A stretch of 38,643 nt of DNA from a virus, in IMG/VR virus record IMGVR_UViG_3300046499_000522, positions 1-38,643 of that record. The stretch is one strand, 5' to 3'. Shown here piece after piece: positions 14,211 to 21,475 of this stretch. Position 1 is the stretch's first letter. Each line of letters begins with the position of its first letter. The notes under the pieces were generated by a model. The model was given only the letters and a program-made list of their open reading frames with translations. It had not been told where the DNA came from and did no database searches. The position numbers were made by a program, and so were the translations under genes.

Positions 14211-14741
14211 TCATCCGGCCTGCGGCAGCGAGGCGCGCCAGACGTCCAGGACGCGCTTCGGGATCTGGCCGACGCGGGGGCAGTCGACGCCGTTCGCGGC
14301 GGCCCAGGTACGGACTTCGCGGGTGTCGTAGTCGCGGGTGTAGCTACCCCGCTTCTTCTTCGGCTGGGGCGCTAGTTCGGCCTCCCGCGCCTGCAGCTCG
14401 GCGAGGCGCTTCTCCAGCTCCTCCCGCTCGTTGGTGATGGCGGACAGCTCGCGGTCGGCGCTGTGCCGCTGGCGCAGGCCGACGAGCGCGGCGCGGGCCC
14501 GGGCGGCCTGGTCCTGGACGTGGGGGTCGGTGTGCTCGTCGCCCCACTTGAGGAGAGCGCCGACGGACAGCTGTTCCGGGGCGTGCTGCTCGGTGGCCGG
14601 AGACCGGGCGGGGATGGGCGTCGTGTTCATGGGCTGGCTGGTCCTTTCCTCGGGTATGTGAAGGCGGTTCTGGCGTGCGGCTTCCGGGCCGCCCTGCTGG
14701 TCGATCTCGTCGAGCAGGGCGCGGAAGGCGGTGATGGTCAT
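14211..14741 (-). CDS. Lsr2-like DNA-binding protein with coiled coil
   Basis: The product is 176 residues if started at the ATG overlapping the upstream stop. An internal ATG (14630) with a distant GAGGAAAGGA would give 139. The middle is a coiled coil (DRELSAITNEREELEKRLAELQAREAEL). After a basic linker (PKKKRGSY), the end reads REVRTWAAANGVDCPRVGQIPKRVLDVW, which matches the Lsr2 C-terminal DNA-binding fold in layout; the RGR hook typical of Lsr2 is replaced by RVGQ. Nucleoid-like or anti-silencing activity on host Lsr2 targets is inferred. Confidence 0.6.
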   Translation of the reverse strand: MTITAFRALLDEIDQQGGPEAARQNRLHIPEERTSQPMNTTPIPARSPATEQHAPEQLSVGALLKWGDEHTDPHVQDQAARARAALVGLRQRHSADRELSAITNEREELEKRLAELQAREAELAPQPKKKRGSYTRDYDTREVRTWAAANGVDCPRVGQIPKRVLDVWRASLPQAG

Positions 14742-14884
14742 CGGCTCGCGGGGCGGGTGGCGGTGATCTGCCAGCCGAGCTCTTTGAGTTCGGCGACGAC
14801 GAGGCGGGCGAGGAGCTCGGGGGAGGCTGCGGGGTGTTCGGTCATGACGGAGGTGATGACGGCGCGGACGGCGTCGGGGATCAT
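14738..14884 (-). CDS. Small hypothetical protein (48 aa)
   Basis: The product is coupled by ATGA overlaps at both ends. It begins MIPDAVRAVITSVMTEHP and is helical. No family is recognised. The Leu/Val spacing of the helix (ELLARLVVAELKELGW) suggests a dimerising helix. Confidence 0.5.
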   Translation of the reverse strand: MIPDAVRAVITSVMTEHPAASPELLARLVVAELKELGWQITATRPASR

Positions 14885-15075
14885 GCGGCGGCTCCGTGGG
14901 GGCAGTGGCCGACGCGGACGCGGGCGAGCAGCTGCTGCACGGCGGGGCGGCCGGTGGCGCGCTCGTGGTGGCGGCAGGCGCACAGCCAGTCAGCAATCGG
15001 GGTTTGCTCGCGGTCGAGGCCGCGGACGGTGAGGCCGGCCGGGATACCGGAGACGAGGGCGGGCTGCTCGCTCAC
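14881..15075 (-). CDS. Small zinc-binding hypothetical (64 aa)
   Basis: A GTG overlaps the preceding stop. WLCACRHHERATGRP followed by VGHCPHG supplies Cys/His pairs for one metal site. Proteins of this kind occur repeatedly beside phage recombination genes in Streptomyces. Function unknown. Confidence 0.55.
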   Translation of the reverse strand: MSEQPALVSGIPAGLTVRGLDREQTPIADWLCACRHHERATGRPAVQQLLARVRVGHCPHGAAA

Positions 15076-15614
15076 GCGGCGCTCCTCGGCTCGGCGCGCG
15101 GGCTCTCGGCGCCCTTCGGCGGGAAGCAGACCTGGAAGCCGCCGGGGATGTGCACCCAGTGGTCGCGGGCGGGGCTACCCATGCTCGGCGTGGCACGGTT
15201 CTCGATCTCGCGCCAGCAGTGGGCGCACTCGGCAGTTCGCTGCGGCGCGACTTCACCGTCCTCGGCGGCCGGGGCGGGCAGGCCCTGCTGTTCGCGGAGC
15301 AGGGCGGCGAACTGGCGGCCGCTCATGGTGACGAACCAGTCGGCGGGGTTGCCCTTGCCGCGGCGCTTGTGCCAGACGACGCCCAGCGTCGCGTTGTCGT
15401 TGTCGCGCTCGAGTTCGGCTTCGGCGACCCAGGCGGGGAGTTCCTGCCGGGCGCAGTTCTTCACCTCGATGACGACGCTGGGAATGCCGGCGATGTCGCC
15501 GCGGTCGGCGGTCCCGTTGAGGGCGCGGCGCTCGGCCTGGACGAACCCGGCGGCCTGAAGGTAGCGGACGACCGCGGTTTCGGCGGCGGTGCCCTTGGCT
15601 TTCGATGCGCTCAC
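15072..15614 (-). CDS. Holliday-junction-resolvase-like PD-(D/E)XK nuclease with zinc finger
   Basis: The protein has 180 residues from a GTG at 15614 that overlaps the upstream stop. Motifs run in the order of archaeal-type Hjc resolvases: GTAAETAVVRYLQAAGF (acidic Glu12), NGTADRGDI (Asp40) and VVIEVKN (Glu50, Lys52). The extra C-terminal part has CAHCWREIENR, a CxxC that may bind zinc with a downstream Cys. It likely resolves recombination or replication branches before packaging, alongside the SSB-like and Cas4-like proteins. The distant frame extension upstream is not coding. Confidence 0.8.
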   Translation of the reverse strand: MSASKAKGTAAETAVVRYLQAAGFVQAERRALNGTADRGDIAGIPSVVIEVKNCARQELPAWVAEAELERDNDNATLGVVWHKRRGKGNPADWFVTMSGRQFAALLREQQGLPAPAAEDGEVAPQRTAECAHCWREIENRATPSMGSPARDHWVHIPGGFQVCFPPKGAESPRAEPRSAA

Positions 15615-15937
15615 AGCAGGGTCTCCTGGATCGGTTGGGGCTTGCATGCGTGGTCGATGAGGACGGTGTGGGTGCAGTGGGGGGCGTGCCATTGGTCGCG
15701 CCAGCGGATGCGCTGCGGGGTGTGGTCGCTGCCGGTGAGACACCACAGGAGGCGGCCGGCGGGGATCTGCTCGGGGTCGACGGGTGTGGGGTCGGCGCGG
15801 ACGTCGACGGCGGCGACGCGGTCGGGGGTGCGGGCGGTGAGGGTGTCGGCTCCGCAGCGGTTGCAGGGCACGGCGCGCACGGTTTCGGCGGCGCGTTCGG
15901 CCCGCTCGGCGATGAGGTGCGCCGGGAGACGGGTCAC
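15611..15937 (-). CDS. Zinc-ribbon-like hypothetical (108 aa)
   Basis: A GTG at 15937 overlaps the stop of the repeat-bearing gene. The N-terminal helix is followed by VPCNRCGADTL, and a later LLWC and HAPHCTHTVLIDHAC add Cys/His ligands. It is coupled to the resolvase gene by a 4-base overlap. Probably a nucleic-acid-binding accessory protein. Confidence 0.6.
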   Translation of the reverse strand: MTRLPAHLIAERAERAAETVRAVPCNRCGADTLTARTPDRVAAVDVRADPTPVDPEQIPAGRLLWCLTGSDHTPQRIRWRDQWHAPHCTHTVLIDHACKPQPIQETLL

Positions 15938-16197
15938 TGGGGGCTGCCGAAGGGGTGCGAAGGGGTTGCGAAGGGGTTTGCGAAGGGGTCTGCGTAGGGG
16001 TTGACCTGCGGTGCGAAGGGGTCGAAGGGGTTTCGTGGTCCTGCTGTTGCATAAGAGGACTGCTGGTTTTCCATCTCCTTATGCGCGTAGGTGTTGGAAA
16101 ACCCCTTCGATCCCTTCGACTTGCAGGTCAAAGCCTTCGCAGACCCCTTCGCAAACCCCTTCGCAACCCCTTCGCACCCCTTCGCACGGGAGGTCAT
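15934..16197 (-). CDS. Open frame across the large inverted repeat (87 aa, repeats)
   Basis: An ATG overlaps the primase stop (ATGA) and the end overlaps the next start, so the frame is kept open and coupled. The product is made of repeats copied from the DNA palindrome: a basic half (GCEGVAKGFAKGSAK) and a Pro/Phe/Asn half (NPFDPFAPQVNPYADPFANP). Such composition argues that the DNA element, not the peptide, is what is selected, and that the frame keeps the element transparent to ribosomes. A real small protein cannot be excluded. Confidence 0.5.
   Translation of the reverse strand: MTSRAKGCEGVAKGFAKGSAKALTCKSKGSKGFSNTYAHKEMENQQSSYATAGPRNPFDPFAPQVNPYADPFANPFATPSHPFGSPQ
15948..16184. repeat. 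237-bp nested inverted repeat with iterons; candidate origin
   Basis: The outer 47 bases of each arm (15948-15994 and 16138-16184) are exact inverted copies. A further ~45 bp of each arm match imperfectly. Each arm holds tandem GCGAAGGGG units at 10-12 bp spacing, about six per arm. The ~62-bp centre (16036-16097) is AT-richer and has its own GCATAAG/CTTATGC pair (16049-16055, 16078-16084). It follows directly after the primase/helicase gene, where plasmid- and phage-type origins often lie. A replication origin bound by the prim-pol protein is inferred. Confidence 0.75.
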
Positions 16198-18647
16198 CGG
16201 GCACCGCCGAGAATGGCGAGCGCGAGGCCGCGGGTGACGGCCCGGCGGGTGCGGGAGTCCTTGTCCTGCTGGAAGCCCTGCTCCTGCAGGCGGATCGTGA
16301 ACGCCTTCATCGACATGGGGTGCCGGACGCCCGCGCGTTCGGCCCACGACTTGTAGCTGCCGTACAGCTGGCCGTTCTCGGTGACGGCGTCGAGAACCTC
16401 GTCGGTCTCCTCTTCCAGCCACGTCGCGAGCGGGTTGGACTGGGCGATGTGCTCGCGGGTCTTCGCGGTGACGGAGTCGGGCACGGCGAGGCCGCGCTGC
16501 TGCCAGTCGAGGCAGCCGCGGATGGCCCAGTTGAGGACGCCTGCCGCTTCGCGGGCGAGGATCTGTTCGGCCAGGCCCTGGATTCGCTTGGCGGGGGGCA
16601 CGATGACGTCCCAGCCGATGTCCTGGAGGCGGCGGGCCATGCTGTGGCTGCCGGATACGTCGGGCAGGTGGTTGGTTGCGAGGTGGATCTTTCCGACGGG
16701 CTTGAACTCGAAGAACTCGGCGTTCAGGAACCGGGCGGACACGGGGTCTTCACCGGTGAGCCGCTTGACGAGTTCCTCGTCGAGGGGCTTGCCTCGGCCT
16801 TCGGCGGTGCGTCCGGTCTCGGAGGTAGACAGGAGGCGTTTGCCGACCATGCGAGCGACGTCGTTGGGGATGCCGCCGTCGCCGTGCTTGGCCATGAGGG
16901 TGGAGGCGGGTACGGCCTGGGCGTAGTCGCCGAGGAGGGCCATGACGACGCGCATGAACACGCCTTTGCCGTTCTGGCCTTCGCCGTGGTGGATGAACAT
17001 GACCTGCTCGCCGGTGCAGGCGGTGAGGCTGTAGCCGACGACGCGGGCGAGGTAGGCGCGGCGGTCAGGATCGGGCATGACGCCTGCGAGGAACTTGTCC
17101 CACATGGGGCAGGTGGCGGTGGGGTCGTAGCAGATGGGTGACTGCTGCATGAGGTAGAGGCCGCGGGCGTGGGCGCGGAGGTCGCCGGTGGTGAGATCGA
17201 CGATGCCGTTGGCGACGTTGAGGAGCGTCTCCGGCTGGTCGAAGGCGTCCATGGTGGAGTGGACAACGGGGTAGGCCTGGAGGACGTCGCGGGCGGCGGC
17301 GAGCTTGGGCCGCATGCGCTGCTTGCGGGCCCAGGCGCGGAACTTCTCCTGCTCGCTGGCGGCCGGCTCTTTCGCCTTGGCGCCGGGTTCGGGCTGCGGC
17401 GCCTCGTCGCTGTAGTTCGGGGCCTCGTCCTCAAGCTGGTTGATGGTGTCGACGGCGCGGGTCCACACGCCGGTGTTGGCGCCCTTCAGGGTCCAGCGGC
17501 CTTGGTCGTAGTACGCCCAGCGTTCGATGTCGGCGAGCCACCGGATCTCGCTGCCGTACCGGTCGATAATGCGTTCGGCGTTGCCGAGGTCGTCCCATTC
17601 GCGGGCGGGCATCGGTGAGGGCAGGACGATCGGCGCTTCGACGGGCGCGGTCCAGGCGGGGCTGCTCGCGGTCGGGGGGGCGGGCTGCTGGGGGAGGAGT
17701 CCGGCGAAGCTGTTGCGGTCGCGGCCGACGGGGGGCCACGGGGTGCGGGGGTGGGCCATGCCTGCGGTGAGCCCGGAGTTGATGGTGGGCAGGGCGCGGC
17801 CGTCGGGGTGGTTGCCTGCGCGGGCGGCAGCAAGCAGCGTCTGCCGGGCCTCGCCCTCGGTGAGCGCACCGGCGCCGACGAGGGTGCCGATACTGAACGC
17901 GCTGGTGTTGATCTGGTTGTTCTGGTCGCCGTCCGTCGCGTGCGCGATGGCGTCGCATTCGGCCTGTACGGCTTTGCGGGTGTAGGCGTCGTGCCGGTCG
18001 ACGGGCAGCGTGACGACGTTGCTCGGGGGTGCGGTGGGTGCGGGTGCGGGCTTGGTCTGCAGCGCGGAGAGGAGCCAGGCGGGGGCGGCGACCGGAGGCT
18101 GATCGGGGTCGTCGAGTTCGTAGATGACGCCGGTGGCGTGCACGCTGCCGGGGCCGATGACGTAGGCGTTGCCTGCGCGGACGTCGCCGTCGAACTGGCC
18201 GCGCAGGATGCCGAGGCCGTTGCCGAGGGGGGCGTCGGCGGGGGCCCAGTAGTAATCGTGGTGGCCCTTGGCGGTGTGGACGCGCATGGTCGGGGTGTGC
18301 GGGTGTCCGAGGCGGGCGGCGGTGTCTTCGATGGCGCCGGGCCGGTCGGAGTCGACGACGAGCAGCTGCTCGCCAGCGGGGCCGCGGCAGGCGCCGACGG
18401 AGACTCCGACGTTGCGGAGCTGTCCGCCGAACAGGTCGATTGCCTGCTGTTCGGTGCGGGCGTAAGTGCGGGTGAACGTTACGGCGGGGTGCTTGCCGCG
18501 TTGGGTGCAGGTGGCGGGGTTGTGGCCCTGGCCGATGCCGGCGCACCGCTGCAGCCCGGGGTGGTCCACGGGAAAGACGGCGAAGCTGCGGCTGGTGAGC
18601 CACAGGGCGCCGTCGAGTGGCGTGTCGCGGACCGGTGCGGTGCTCAA
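16194..18647 (-). CDS. Prim-pol / D5-type helicase replication protein
   Basis: The protein has 817 residues. The N-terminal primase-polymerase domain (about 1-200) shows LLVVDSDRPG (metal-binding Asp99, Asp101), KGHHDYYW near residue 127 and a GDVRAGNAYVIGPGS strand. A linker follows. The C-terminal D5_N/SF3-like helicase has LYLMQQSP and Walker A GEGQNGKGVF at about residue 555, with LLSTSETG and HLATNHLPDV downstream. It primes and unwinds DNA for element replication. RepPP-type AICE initiators have the same design. The start is a TTG at 18647 with GAGGAG 9 bases upstream; no better start is visible. Confidence 0.88.
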   Translation of the reverse strand: MSTAPVRDTPLDGALWLTSRSFAVFPVDHPGLQRCAGIGQGHNPATCTQRGKHPAVTFTRTYARTEQQAIDLFGGQLRNVGVSVGACRGPAGEQLLVVDSDRPGAIEDTAARLGHPHTPTMRVHTAKGHHDYYWAPADAPLGNGLGILRGQFDGDVRAGNAYVIGPGSVHATGVIYELDDPDQPPVAAPAWLLSALQTKPAPAPTAPPSNVVTLPVDRHDAYTRKAVQAECDAIAHATDGDQNNQINTSAFSIGTLVGAGALTEGEARQTLLAAARAGNHPDGRALPTINSGLTAGMAHPRTPWPPVGRDRNSFAGLLPQQPAPPTASSPAWTAPVEAPIVLPSPMPAREWDDLGNAERIIDRYGSEIRWLADIERWAYYDQGRWTLKGANTGVWTRAVDTINQLEDEAPNYSDEAPQPEPGAKAKEPAASEQEKFRAWARKQRMRPKLAAARDVLQAYPVVHSTMDAFDQPETLLNVANGIVDLTTGDLRAHARGLYLMQQSPICYDPTATCPMWDKFLAGVMPDPDRRAYLARVVGYSLTACTGEQVMFIHHGEGQNGKGVFMRVVMALLGDYAQAVPASTLMAKHGDGGIPNDVARMVGKRLLSTSETGRTAEGRGKPLDEELVKRLTGEDPVSARFLNAEFFEFKPVGKIHLATNHLPDVSGSHSMARRLQDIGWDVIVPPAKRIQGLAEQILAREAAGVLNWAIRGCLDWQQRGLAVPDSVTAKTREHIAQSNPLATWLEEETDEVLDAVTENGQLYGSYKSWAERAGVRHPMSMKAFTIRLQEQGFQQDKDSRTRRAVTRGLALAILGGAR

Positions 18648-18681
18648 GGGGGCGCGCTCCTCAGGTCGGTGGTTGGGGGTT

Positions 18682-18722
18682 GGCCCGCCCGCCGCCGCGG
18701 TGCGGGGCGCGCGGCAGCGGGC
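18682..18722 (-). terminator. Imperfect GC hairpin between SSB-like gene and primase
   Basis: CCGCCGCG and CGCGCGGC with flanking CCCGC/GCGGG can pair across a G-rich loop within the 93-bp gap upstream of the primase. It is a plausible attenuator, and the pairing is imperfect. Confidence 0.35.
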
Positions 18723-18740
18723 GGTGCTGACGGGGTGGAG

Positions 18741-19307
18741 CTAGAAGGGCGGCATCTCGCCGGTGACCGGGTTGACACCGGGCGGCGCGGCGGCCGGGGC
18801 CGGGGCGGGCGCGGCGCCGACGGCGTTCCAGTCGATGGCGCCCGGGGTCTGCACCGCGCCTGCGACCTGCGCGGGCGGCGCAACGAGTTCGGTGTGCGCG
18901 GCCGGGGTGTACTTCGCGGCGTACTGCTTCGGCGCGGAGAACCCGCGCTGCTTCTGCTCGCCGTCGTGGGTGTAGCGGACCTGCAGGGTGCCGCCGACCT
19001 CAAGGCCCTTGCCGCCCGCCTGGCGGACGGCGTCGGAGACCGCGTTCTTCATCTGGCCCTTGACGAAGAGGCGGCGGCGGCCGTCGTCGTCCTCGATGGC
19101 GGGGTCGCGCTCGTCGGTCTGGACGGTGACGACGAGCTGCATCATCGGGTCGCCGTTGTTCCAGACCTTGGCCTCGCCGGTCTGGATGTCGCGCTGCTGC
19201 TCGACCTTCGGCTGCTCGGTGATGCGGCCGCCGATGGTGGTGCCGGGGGTGGGGAACTTGGCGGTGGGGGCGCCGCCGCCACCCATGAGGAAGCTGTTCG
19301 CGTCCAC
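18741..19307 (-). CDS. SSB-like single-strand-binding protein (probable)
   Basis: The protein has 188 residues. The core (about 20-125) is beta-rich with PMMQLVVTVQTDERDPAIEDDDGRRRLFVKGQ-type strands, compatible with an OB fold. A Pro/Ala-rich flexible linker then ends in VTGEMPPF, resembling the acidic, Phe-terminated tip with which SSBs bind partner enzymes. It lies between an exonuclease and the primase. The GTG start at 19307 follows CAGGAGTATCAA. The identity is inferred from architecture. Confidence 0.6.
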   Translation of the reverse strand: MDANSFLMGGGGAPTAKFPTPGTTIGGRITEQPKVEQQRDIQTGEAKVWNNGDPMMQLVVTVQTDERDPAIEDDDGRRRLFVKGQMKNAVSDAVRQAGGKGLEVGGTLQVRYTHDGEQKQRGFSAPKQYAAKYTPAAHTELVAPPAQVAGAVQTPGAIDWNAVGAAPAPAPAAAPPGVNPVTGEMPPF

Positions 19308-19322
19308 TTGATACTCCTGTGC

Positions 19323-20144
19323 TTATGCGATGAGGGATTCGAAGCCGTGCCGCGCGGGGCGGTCGGCCTGGATGCCGGGGCAGCCGACGGTGAGGTCGGC
19401 GCTGCCGGGCTTGAACCACTCGCAGAACCGGCACTTCGCCAGTTCGCTCGTGGGGATCTGGGACCACCAGGCGTGGTCGTAATCGGAGGCTCCGGCCTCC
19501 GGCCCGGTGAGGCGGGTGCGGATCATGTCGAGGCGGGCGAGCGCGTCGAGGGCGATCTGCCGGTCGTAGGGCTCGGTCCAGACGTGGACGCGGAGCTCGT
19601 GGTAGCGGCCGACAAAGCAGATCGCGACGCGCTCGACGTGCTCTCCGGCGTTCTCCTGGCCGAGGCCGTACAGGTGGGCTTGGGTGCGGTACTGGGGGCC
19701 GGGGCCCTTGCGTCGGTAGTTGTCGAGCGTGGTGTGGCCGACGAGTTTCCAGTCCCACACGGTGCCGGTGGCCCGGTCGAACAGGTCAGTGGAACCGGCG
19801 ACGACGGCGGCCTCGATGGGGTGGGGGCGGACGGTGACCCGTTCCTCCACCTTGTAGCGGGGCCGGCCGTCGGGCAGTACCGTCTGGCGGCGCTCGAAGG
19901 CCTCTTCCATCCAGGTGTGGAAGCCGGTGCCGATGATCGATGCGGCCGGGTCGCCTTCGGCGGCGGAGCGCGGCCAGTCCAGTTCCTTGTAGGACAGGCG
20001 CCGCTCGCAGGGGTCGCCGACCTCGCTGGGCCCGAGGCGCTTCTGTAGCGATCGGGGCGCGTTGAGGGCGGTGTCGACGATGAGCGCGGCGATGCGTTCG
20101 GCGAGCATCTCGCCGGTCTCGTCGGAACCACTGGTGCGGGCCAT
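19323..20144 (-). CDS. Cas4/RecB-type PD-(D/E)XK exonuclease with Fe-S cluster
   Basis: The protein has 273 residues. The nuclease motifs are in order: GTGFHTWME (His76), AGSTDLFD (Asp120) and VWDWKLVG (Asp131, Lys133). Four cysteines (C46 in DPCERRLSY, then CRFC at 238-241 and C255) are placed as in Cas4/AddB-type [4Fe-4S] nucleases. It should resect DNA ends for recombination, with the neighbouring SSB-like protein coating single strands. The ATG at 20144 follows AAGGACACGTGATCC. Confidence 0.82.
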   Translation of the reverse strand: MARTSGSDETGEMLAERIAALIVDTALNAPRSLQKRLGPSEVGDPCERRLSYKELDWPRSAAEGDPAASIIGTGFHTWMEEAFERRQTVLPDGRPRYKVEERVTVRPHPIEAAVVAGSTDLFDRATGTVWDWKLVGHTTLDNYRRKGPGPQYRTQAHLYGLGQENAGEHVERVAICFVGRYHELRVHVWTEPYDRQIALDALARLDMIRTRLTGPEAGASDYDHAWWSQIPTSELAKCRFCEWFKPGSADLTVGCPGIQADRPARHGFESLIA

Positions 20145-20147
20145 GGA

Positions 20148-20279
20148 TCACGTGTCCTTGCTGGGCTGGGTGGTGAGGTGGCGTTGACGGTTCGGGCGGA
20201 CGTACCAGCGGGCGAGGAACGTGGCGGCGATGAGCACGCCCTGGAGGGCGGCGGCGCCTGCGGCGATGTGCCCGTTCAC
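20148..20279 (-). CDS. Tiny membrane protein (43 aa)
   Basis: A GTG overlaps the upstream stop (GTGA). One hydrophobic helix (HIAAGAAALQGVLIAATFLA) is followed by a basic tail (RWYVRPNRQRH). It lies between the winged-helix and exonuclease genes. Function unknown. Confidence 0.5.
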   Translation of the reverse strand: MNGHIAAGAAALQGVLIAATFLARWYVRPNRQRHLTTQPSKDT

Positions 20280-20668
20280 TGGCCGTCTCCGGTGCGCGTC
20301 CGCAGGGTGTAGAAGCGGCGGCCGTTGTCCTCGTGCTGCACGAGGTGCCCCATGGCGTGGAGGATGCGGAGGTCGGTTCGGGCGGTGGCCCGCAGCGGCT
20401 CGGTGTCGTCGAACGCGCGGTAGACCTGCTGCACCTTGCGGGTGGTCCACTCGCCGCGCTGGGTGCGTATCGCGTCCAGGAGCTGCGCGACGCGGTCGGC
20501 CGGTTCGGGAGTGGCATCGGCCCCGGTGGGGCTGCTCTTCTCCTGCTGCTCGGCGAGGACCTCGTCCCGGTAGGCGTCCAGAGCGTCACGCACCTCAGGC
20601 GCGGACCAGACGGTCGTGTCGCCGGGGGTGGTGCGGATCATCGCCTGCAGTCGCTCGCGGGCGTTCAT
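20276..20668 (-). CDS. Winged-helix DNA-binding protein (130 aa)
   Basis: The ATG at 20668 overlaps the tiny gene upstream (ATGA). The C-terminal half (DRVAQLLDAIRTQRGEWTTRKVQQVY..., then LHAMGHLVQHEDNGRRFYTLR) has the helix order and beta wing of a winged helix. The N-terminal half is helical with an acidic linker. A regulator or replication accessory factor is inferred. Confidence 0.6.
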   Translation of the reverse strand: MNARERLQAMIRTTPGDTTVWSAPEVRDALDAYRDEVLAEQQEKSSPTGADATPEPADRVAQLLDAIRTQRGEWTTRKVQQVYRAFDDTEPLRATARTDLRILHAMGHLVQHEDNGRRFYTLRTRTGDGQ

Positions 20669-20748
20669 CGCTCGCACCCCCGGACCACGGCCAGGCAGCC
20701 GAGCGTGTAGAGGGCGAGCGCGGCGAGGACGATCAGGAGGGCGATCAC
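20665..20748 (-). CDS. Tiny single-span membrane protein (27 aa)
   Basis: A GTG overlaps the preceding TGA, and the TGA (20665-20667) overlaps the next ATG. The product is a single Leu/Ala-rich helix (VIALLIVLAALALYTLGCLA) with a basic end (VVRGCER). It is held in place by 4-base overlaps at both ends, which argues it is translated. Confidence 0.5.
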   Translation of the reverse strand: MIALLIVLAALALYTLGCLAVVRGCER

Positions 20749-21383
20749 GACGCGCCACCCGTCGTCGGCAGGTCGTGACCGACGGCGTAGTCGTGGTGCA
20801 GCGGCGAGTCGTGGGGGTCCTCGAGCTGCAGGGCCTGGGTGGGGGCGATGCGGCGGGTGATGCCGTCGGCCTCGGCCTGGCCGTGCTGCCTGTCGAGCAG
20901 CTCCCGCAGGTGCCGGACGCGAGGGGCGTCAGGCAGCTGCGCGGCCTTGTCGGTCAGCGTGTAGGCGATGGGGTCGTCGTCGGCCGGCCGCGCGTACTCG
21001 GCGAGTCGCTGCTCCGCCTGGTCCGCGCGCTGCCGCTGTTCCCGGCACAGCCGGTCCAGCGTGTCCGCCCGGGACATCTGCGCGGTCACACAGTCGTGCA
21101 GGTGGCGGATCTGTTCGATCGGGTTGAGGAGCCGGACCTCGGCGTCGCCGTAGGCGGCGGCCTCCAGCTCGGCGATGCGAGCCTGCAGCTTGGCCACCTC
21201 GGCGGCGTGCTCGGGGGAGTTGAGTAGGCACGCGCTGTCGAGGGCGATGGCCAGGCCGGTCGGCGTCTGGCGGCCCTGCTGCGTCGCGGCGAGGATGACG
21301 CCAGCGGCGGCGTTCACCGCGCGCGTCGTCATGCCGGACTCGCTGCGGCGCGGCAGCGTCTGGTCTGGGATGATCGGAGCCAT
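20745..21383 (-). CDS. Coiled-coil hypothetical protein (212 aa)
   Basis: The ATG at 21383 follows AAGGGAGGAGCCTG. The product starts MAPIIPDQTLPRRSESGMTTRAVNAAAG and contains two long helices (about 60-85 and 95-128, e.g. LCREQRQRADQAEQRLAEYA). No family is recognised. Gene-free sequence upstream (21384-21475) has nested imperfect hairpins (GCGCCGA/TCGGCGC, GGGCCG/CGGCCC). Confidence 0.6.
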   Translation of the reverse strand: MAPIIPDQTLPRRSESGMTTRAVNAAAGVILAATQQGRQTPTGLAIALDSACLLNSPEHAAEVAKLQARIAELEAAAYGDAEVRLLNPIEQIRHLHDCVTAQMSRADTLDRLCREQRQRADQAEQRLAEYARPADDDPIAYTLTDKAAQLPDAPRVRHLRELLDRQHGQAEADGITRRIAPTQALQLEDPHDSPLHHDYAVGHDLPTTGGAS

Positions 21384-21475
21384 CAGGCTCCTCCCTTCGG
21401 GTTGGTGTGAGGCGCCGAGTCGTTGGGTCGTCCGGGCCGGAAAGCAGCGGGCGGCCCTTCGGCGCGTTCAGGGAG

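Noticed and set aside
15948-16184. CRISPR-like array
   Set aside because: The repeats are 10-12 bp apart without spacers of fixed length and form two inverted blocks. There are no cas genes; the Cas4-like nuclease alone is common in phages.
17751-20048. Long plus-strand open frame opposite primase, SSB-like and exonuclease genes
   Set aside because: Composition is low complexity, and it spans three minus-strand genes with clear motifs. It is a GC-driven shadow.
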